Origin: Paracoccaceae bacterium
Lineage (GTDB): Bacteria > Pseudomonadota > Alphaproteobacteria > Rhodobacterales > Rhodobacteraceae
Direction of reading: 5' to 3'
DNA length: 8,572 nucleotides
Assembly (NCBI GenBank): GCA_012036325.1
Contig: JAAUPC010000137.1
Span: forward strand, 1 to 8,572
Both the position numbers and the translations under genes were made by a program. Below are positions 7,801-8,572 of the stretch, piece after piece. Within the stretch, counting starts at the first letter, position 1. Each line of letters begins with the position of its first letter. The notes beneath the pieces were generated by a model. It ran no database searches. It was not told where the DNA came from and was given only the letters and a program-made list of their open reading frames with translations.

Positions 7801-7810
7801 CGCCGGAGGC
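7791..7810 (+). repeat. Candidate Rhodobacterales-type intergenic element (CAAATACTCCCGCCGGAGGC)
   Basis: The reverse complement reads GCCTCCGGCGGGAGTATTTG, which I recall as a frequent short intergenic element near gene ends in Rhodobacterales genomes. Only one copy lies in the window, so its repetitive nature is not shown here. Its right end takes part in a small hairpin, CGGAGGC-TTC-GCCGCCG (7804-7820) with one A-G mismatch. Its role is unknown; it may be a 3'-end or processing signal. Confidence 0.45.
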
Positions 7811-7859
7811 TTCGCCGCCGCCACTGGCGCAACCGCGCAGGACTGGTTACCAATCGCCC

Positions 7860-8572
7860 ATGCGCCCGCTTTCCCCGATGATCCTTGTCGTTCTCTTGTG
7901 GTGCGCGGGCCTTGGTGCCGCCGCGCAGTTCGGCAAGATTTCGATCCTTTATGACACCCTCCGCGCCAGCTATGGCATCCATGGCGAGGTGGCCTTGGGG
8001 CTGGTCGTCTCTATCGTCGGGATGGTGGGGTTGATCTTCGGCACCACGGCGGGGCTTCTGGTCGCCGGATCGGCCCGCGCCGGGCGATTGTGGCGGCGCT
8101 GGCGACGGGAGCCGCGATGTCGGCGGTGCAGGCGCTGATGCCGGCCTATCCGTTGATGCTGGTCAGCCGGATTGTCGAAGGCGCGTCGCATCTGGCGATT
8201 GTGGTTGTCGGGCCGACGATGATTGCCACCCTGGCGCCTGAAGGGCGCAGGCCGCTGGCGATGACGCTCTGGTCCAGCTTTTTCGGCGTGACTTATACCG
8301 TGCTGGCGCTGATCGGCCCCCATGCCACGCCCATCGGACTGTTCCTTGGCCATGCCGGGTACATGGCCGCGCTGGCGTTGATCCTGGCACTGACGCTGCC
8401 GCCCGATCCGCGACATTCGTCCGCCCCGCTGGGCAACCTTTTGGCACAGCATGCGGTGATCTATGCCTCACCCCGTCTGGCGGCCCCGGCGATGGGGTTT
8501 TGCTGCTATACGTTCCTTTACGTCGCCGTCCTGACCCTGCTTCCGCCCGAAACGCCCGCCAGCCACCGCGCG
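7860..8572 (+). CDS. MFS permease, 3'-truncated by the window edge, with one apparent frameshift
   Basis: N-terminal ~238 residues of an inner-membrane major facilitator carrier that continues past the right edge. Hydrophobic segments begin at 'MILVVLLWCAGLG' (7-19). 'LGLVVSIVGMVGLIFGTTAGLL' forms TM2. The TM2-TM3 motif A 'GLLVARIGPRRAI' (65-77) appears only after one C is restored in the CC at 8065-8066. Without it frame 3 decays to an arginine-rich string and stops at 8138. Frame 2 then stays open to the end, with 'LVSRIVEGASHLAIVVVGP' (TM4) and 'LAPEGRRPLAMTLWSSFFG' (TM5 entry). It is not a close copy of the permease at 3822-5047: it lacks that group's AESWINN block and looks nearer to CynX/NimT-like carriers, so the substrate is unknown. 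ATG 7860 has no good Shine-Dalgarno; ATG 7878, six codons in, is an equally possible start. It may be its own transcription unit after the C-rich spacer. Confidence 0.8.

Noticed and set aside
7779..7859. Upstream TTG start for the second MFS gene
   Set aside because: The extension would translate the C-rich spacer and the intergenic element into a proline-rich peptide unlike an MFS N-terminus.
1..8572. tRNA, rRNA, CRISPR array, transposon ends, toxin-antitoxin or defence genes
   Set aside because: I looked for repeats, clover-leaf-like arms and hallmark motifs on both strands and saw none; the gaps between genes are all about 120 bases or less.

Overview
The window reads as a piece of a G+C-rich alphaproteobacterial chromosome (roughly two thirds G+C by eye). 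It is most likely from the Rhodobacterales (Rhodobacter/Tabrizicola/Gemmobacter-like). That placement is an inference from the PDH-type lipoamide dehydrogenase signature, the YcaD-like permease, the codon bias, and an intergenic element at 7791-7810 that resembles one I recall from that order. All seven genes lie on the + strand, and the genes cover nearly all of the window.

Layout: (1) 1-2760 is the C-terminal ~919 residues of a large AsmA/YhdP-like envelope protein that enters from the left edge. (2) 2772-3812 is queA (queuosine tRNA modification), 11 bases downstream. (3) 3822-5047 is a 12-TM permease of the YcaD/UMF2 type, 9 bases after queA. (4) 5108-5692 is a DUF924-family protein with a very strong Shine-Dalgarno, ending in a hairpin over its stop codon. 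(5) 5693-5784 is a short AT-richer leader with a 6-bp inverted repeat and a possible promoter. (6) 5785-7182 is lpdA (dihydrolipoyl dehydrogenase). (7) 7182-7739 is a methyltransferase-like protein that overlaps lpdA by one base. (8) 7740-7859 is a C-rich, G-poor spacer that looks like a Rho-utilisation region and contains the 7791-7810 element. (9) 7860-8572 is the N-terminal part of a second, different MFS permease that runs off the right edge.

The first four genes are tightly spaced and could be co-transcribed. lpdA and the methyltransferase form a second unit with translational coupling. The functions (envelope lipid homeostasis, tRNA modification, transport, central carbon metabolism) are ordinary housekeeping.

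The most striking feature is technical. Three of the seven genes are broken by four single-base frameshifts (near 616, 1927-1934, 4505-4507 and 8065-8066). Every one lies in a short G or C run, and each is repaired by one base to restore continuous family-typical protein. This fits homopolymer-length errors in the read or assembly better than real gene decay. I see no mobile element, CRISPR array, RNA gene, toxin-antitoxin or defence locus, and nothing that supports a novel multi-gene system.
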